Below, in pieces: positions 21,808-23,384 of a stretch of 23,384 nt of DNA; within the stretch, counting starts at the first letter, position 1, and every line of letters begins with the position of its first letter. The notes beneath the pieces are model-generated. The model saw only the letters and a list, made by a program, of their open reading frames with translations. It made no database searches and had not been told where the DNA came from. Both the position numbers and the translations under genes were made by a program. The stretch comes from Rhodobiaceae bacterium UBA6963 (GTDB lineage: Bacteria; Pseudomonadota; Alphaproteobacteria; RS24). The stretch is taken from positions 90,084 through 113,467 of the forward strand of contig DJZB01000022.1 of the NCBI GenBank assembly GCA_002450335.1. The letters are read 5' to 3'.

Positions 21808-23384
21808 ATGAATGACAAAACAGCTAAAAATGACCGGCCGGAAAAAGCAGGAAAGAAGAACCTTGCAGGTCGGCTGGGTATAATCCGCAAAAGCAGTGAT
21901 CCGCCCGATAGCCTGTTTGGATTTTCGCGCACAGATCGTTTCATCAATCGCGAACTTTCTTGGCTGGCCTTCAATACACGTGTTCAGGAAGAAGCGGATA
22001 ATCCTGATCACCCCTTGATGGAGCGTCTTAAATTCTTATCAATATCCGGCAGTAACCTCGATGAATTTTTTATGGTTCGGGTTGCCGGTTTGCACGGGCA
22101 AAAGCTTGCCGGTGTCGAGAAACGAAGTCAGGAAGATATGACACCGGCTCAACAGCTTGAAAAAATTCTGTCCCGCACGAGTGAATTGATGACTCGTCAG
22201 CAAAATAGCTGGCTTACTATTCTTGAGGAAATGAAGGCGCATAATATTGAAGTTGTCGGGGCGCATGATATCCCCGAAGAAAATGAAGAGTGGCTGGAGT
22301 CTTATTTTTTATCTGAGGTGTTGCCTGTCTTAACACCTCTGGCTATTGATCCGGCTCATCCATTTCCGTTTATTCCTAATCTTGGGTTTGCTCTTGTCTT
22401 GCAGATGTCGCGTCTGACGGATGGCAAAAAAATGAATGCGCTATTGCCGCTTCCACAACAACTTAAGCGGTTTATTAAACTGCCGACAAATGCTGATAAA
22501 ACGGTTTTCTTGCCTTTGGAAAATCTTGTGTCGCTTTATTTGGAACGTATTTTTCCGGGGTATGAAATTCTCGGGCAGGGCGTTTTTCGAATTCTCAGAG
22601 ACAGCGATATTGAAGTTGCCGAGGAAGCTGAAGACCTCGTGCAATTATTTGAGACAGCATTAAAACGTCGTCGTCGCGGCATGGTGATCCGTCTGGAGAT
22701 TGATAAATCCATGCCGGAAAATCTGGTGCGCCTTGTGGTAGACGAACTTGAAGTGCAATCCGAGGATGTGGTTTTTGTTGATGGTCTGGTGGGTGTGTCT
22801 CAGACCGACCAAATTGTTGAGGCAATTGGCTCGGAATTTAAGTTCAAACCTTTTATTGCACGTTTCCCCGAGCGCGTGCGCGAACATGGCGGTGATTGTT
22901 TCGCGGCCATTCAAGTAAAGGATATACTGGTTCATCATCCCTATGAAAGCTTTGATGTTGTTGTGCAATTTATTCGTCAGGCGGCAGCAGACCCTAATGT
23001 GGTGGCAATTAAGCAAACGCTTTACAGAACCACTGAAGATAGTCCGATTGTTAAAGCTCTAATTGAAGCTGCCGAGGCCGGTAAAACTGTCACTGCGCTG
23101 GTCGAATTGAAGGCGCGATTTGATGAGGCGACGAATATTAGGCTGGCACGAGATTTGGAACGCGCAGGTGTTCAGGTTGTTTATGGTTTTATTGAACTGA
23201 AAACGCATGCCAAGGTTTCATTGGTTGTAAGGCGCGAAGGGTCTGGACTAAGAACCTATGTACACCTTGGCACAGGTAATTATCATCCAATTACGGCCAA
23301 GGTTTATACTGATTTATCTTTATTCACCTGCAATCCTGAGATTGCCAGTGATGCCGGTCAGGTTTTTAATTTCTTTACCGGTTA
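21808..23384 (+). CDS. ppk1: Polyphosphate kinase 1 (3' end outside window)
   Basis: PPK1 makes inorganic polyphosphate from ATP, working through histidine autophosphorylation at the inner membrane. The visible 525 residues cover the N-terminal domain (INRELSWLAFNTRVQEEA, then SNLDEFFMVRVAGL), the head domain, and the first catalytic domain, with VAIKQTLYRT, the ELKARFDEATNIR loop and the autophosphorylation site His467 in KTHAKVSLVVRR. YVHLGTGNYHP follows. The second catalytic His and the C-terminal domain lie beyond the edge (the full protein is usually 690-730 residues). The N-terminus has about 40 extra basic, disordered-looking residues before the conserved start. It begins 12 bases after hda with a weak ribosome site. 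Confidence 0.97.
   Translation, partial: MNDKTAKNDRPEKAGKKNLAGRLGIIRKSSDPPDSLFGFSRTDRFINRELSWLAFNTRVQEEADNPDHPLMERLKFLSISGSNLDEFFMVRVAGLHGQKLAGVEKRSQEDMTPAQQLEKILSRTSELMTRQQNSWLTILEEMKAHNIEVVGAHDIPEENEEWLESYFLSEVLPVLTPLAIDPAHPFPFIPNLGFALVLQMSRLTDGKKMNALLPLPQQLKRFIKLPTNADKTVFLPLENLVSLYLERIFPGYEILGQGVFRILRDSDIEVAEEAEDLVQLFETALKRRRRGMVIRLEIDKSMPENLVRLVVDELEVQSEDVVFVDGLVGVSQTDQIVEAIGSEFKFKPFIARFPERVREHGGDCFAAIQVKDILVHHPYESFDVVVQFIRQAAADPNVVAIKQTLYRTTEDSPIVKALIEAAEAGKTVTALVELKARFDEATNIRLARDLERAGVQVVYGFIELKTHAKVSLVVRREGSGLRTYVHLGTGNYHPITAKVYTDLSLFTCNPEIASDAGQVFNFFTG

Noticed and set aside
1..23384. Search for mobile elements, CRISPR arrays, tRNA genes, toxin-antitoxin pairs or defence genes
   Set aside because: Every sizeable frame with real features is a known core gene or a conserved DUF; gaps are short and hold none of these.

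Overview
This window is a stretch of core chromosome from an alphaproteobacterium with moderate to low G+C. I see no mobile elements, CRISPR arrays, tRNA or rRNA genes, or foreign-looking islands. The lineage call rests on gene order: rpsF-rpsR-DUF2232-rplI, divergent from fabD-fabG-acpP-fabF-mltG-gmk, then rsmA/surA/lptD/lptG/lptF facing pepA-holC, then ndk, purMN, and DUF2066-perM-hda-ppk. HdaA-type, HolC-type and LptD-type sequences agree with this. The A+T-rich intergenic DNA and very short gaps suggest a marine or otherwise streamlined member, but genus cannot be read from the sequence.

Layout. (1) 1-2330, minus strand: a ribosomal protein operon read rpsF, rpsR, a multi-pass membrane protein (DUF2232), rplI. 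The rplI gene runs off the left edge with a long acidic, repeat-encoded tail. (2) 2331-2666: the only gene-free stretch over 300 bases. It is a divergent control region that holds a candidate S6:S18-type RNA hairpin in the rpsF leader. (3) 2667-7842, plus strand: fatty-acid synthesis (fabD, fabG, acpP, fabF), then mltG (glycan chain termination) and gmk (GMP kinase). acpP appears to have its own promoter, with a dyad over the -35 box and a leader inverted repeat containing two GANTC sites. (4) 7858-14500, minus strand, read lptF-lptG-lptD-surA-rsmA: the LPS transport permease pair, the outer-membrane LPS translocon, the periplasmic chaperone for outer-membrane proteins and a 16S rRNA dimethylase. 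(5) 14621-17139, plus: leucyl aminopeptidase, Pol III chi subunit, and ndk with a tandem repeat over its promoter. (6) 17145-18814, minus: purM then purN of purine synthesis. (7) 18915-23384, plus: DUF2066 exported protein, AI-2E/PerM-family membrane protein, the DnaA-inactivating AAA+ protein Hda, and polyphosphate kinase, which is cut by the right edge.

Together the genes couple ribosome production, membrane lipid and LPS assembly, nucleotide supply and replication control. I found no convincing new multi-gene system. The points most worth a second look are the rplI tail repeat, the two conserved but uncharacterised proteins (DUF2232, DUF2066), the loss of yicC and pdxA from otherwise collinear neighbourhoods, and several candidate cis-elements (rpsF leader, acpP promoter and leader, acpP-fabF junction, ndk promoter).
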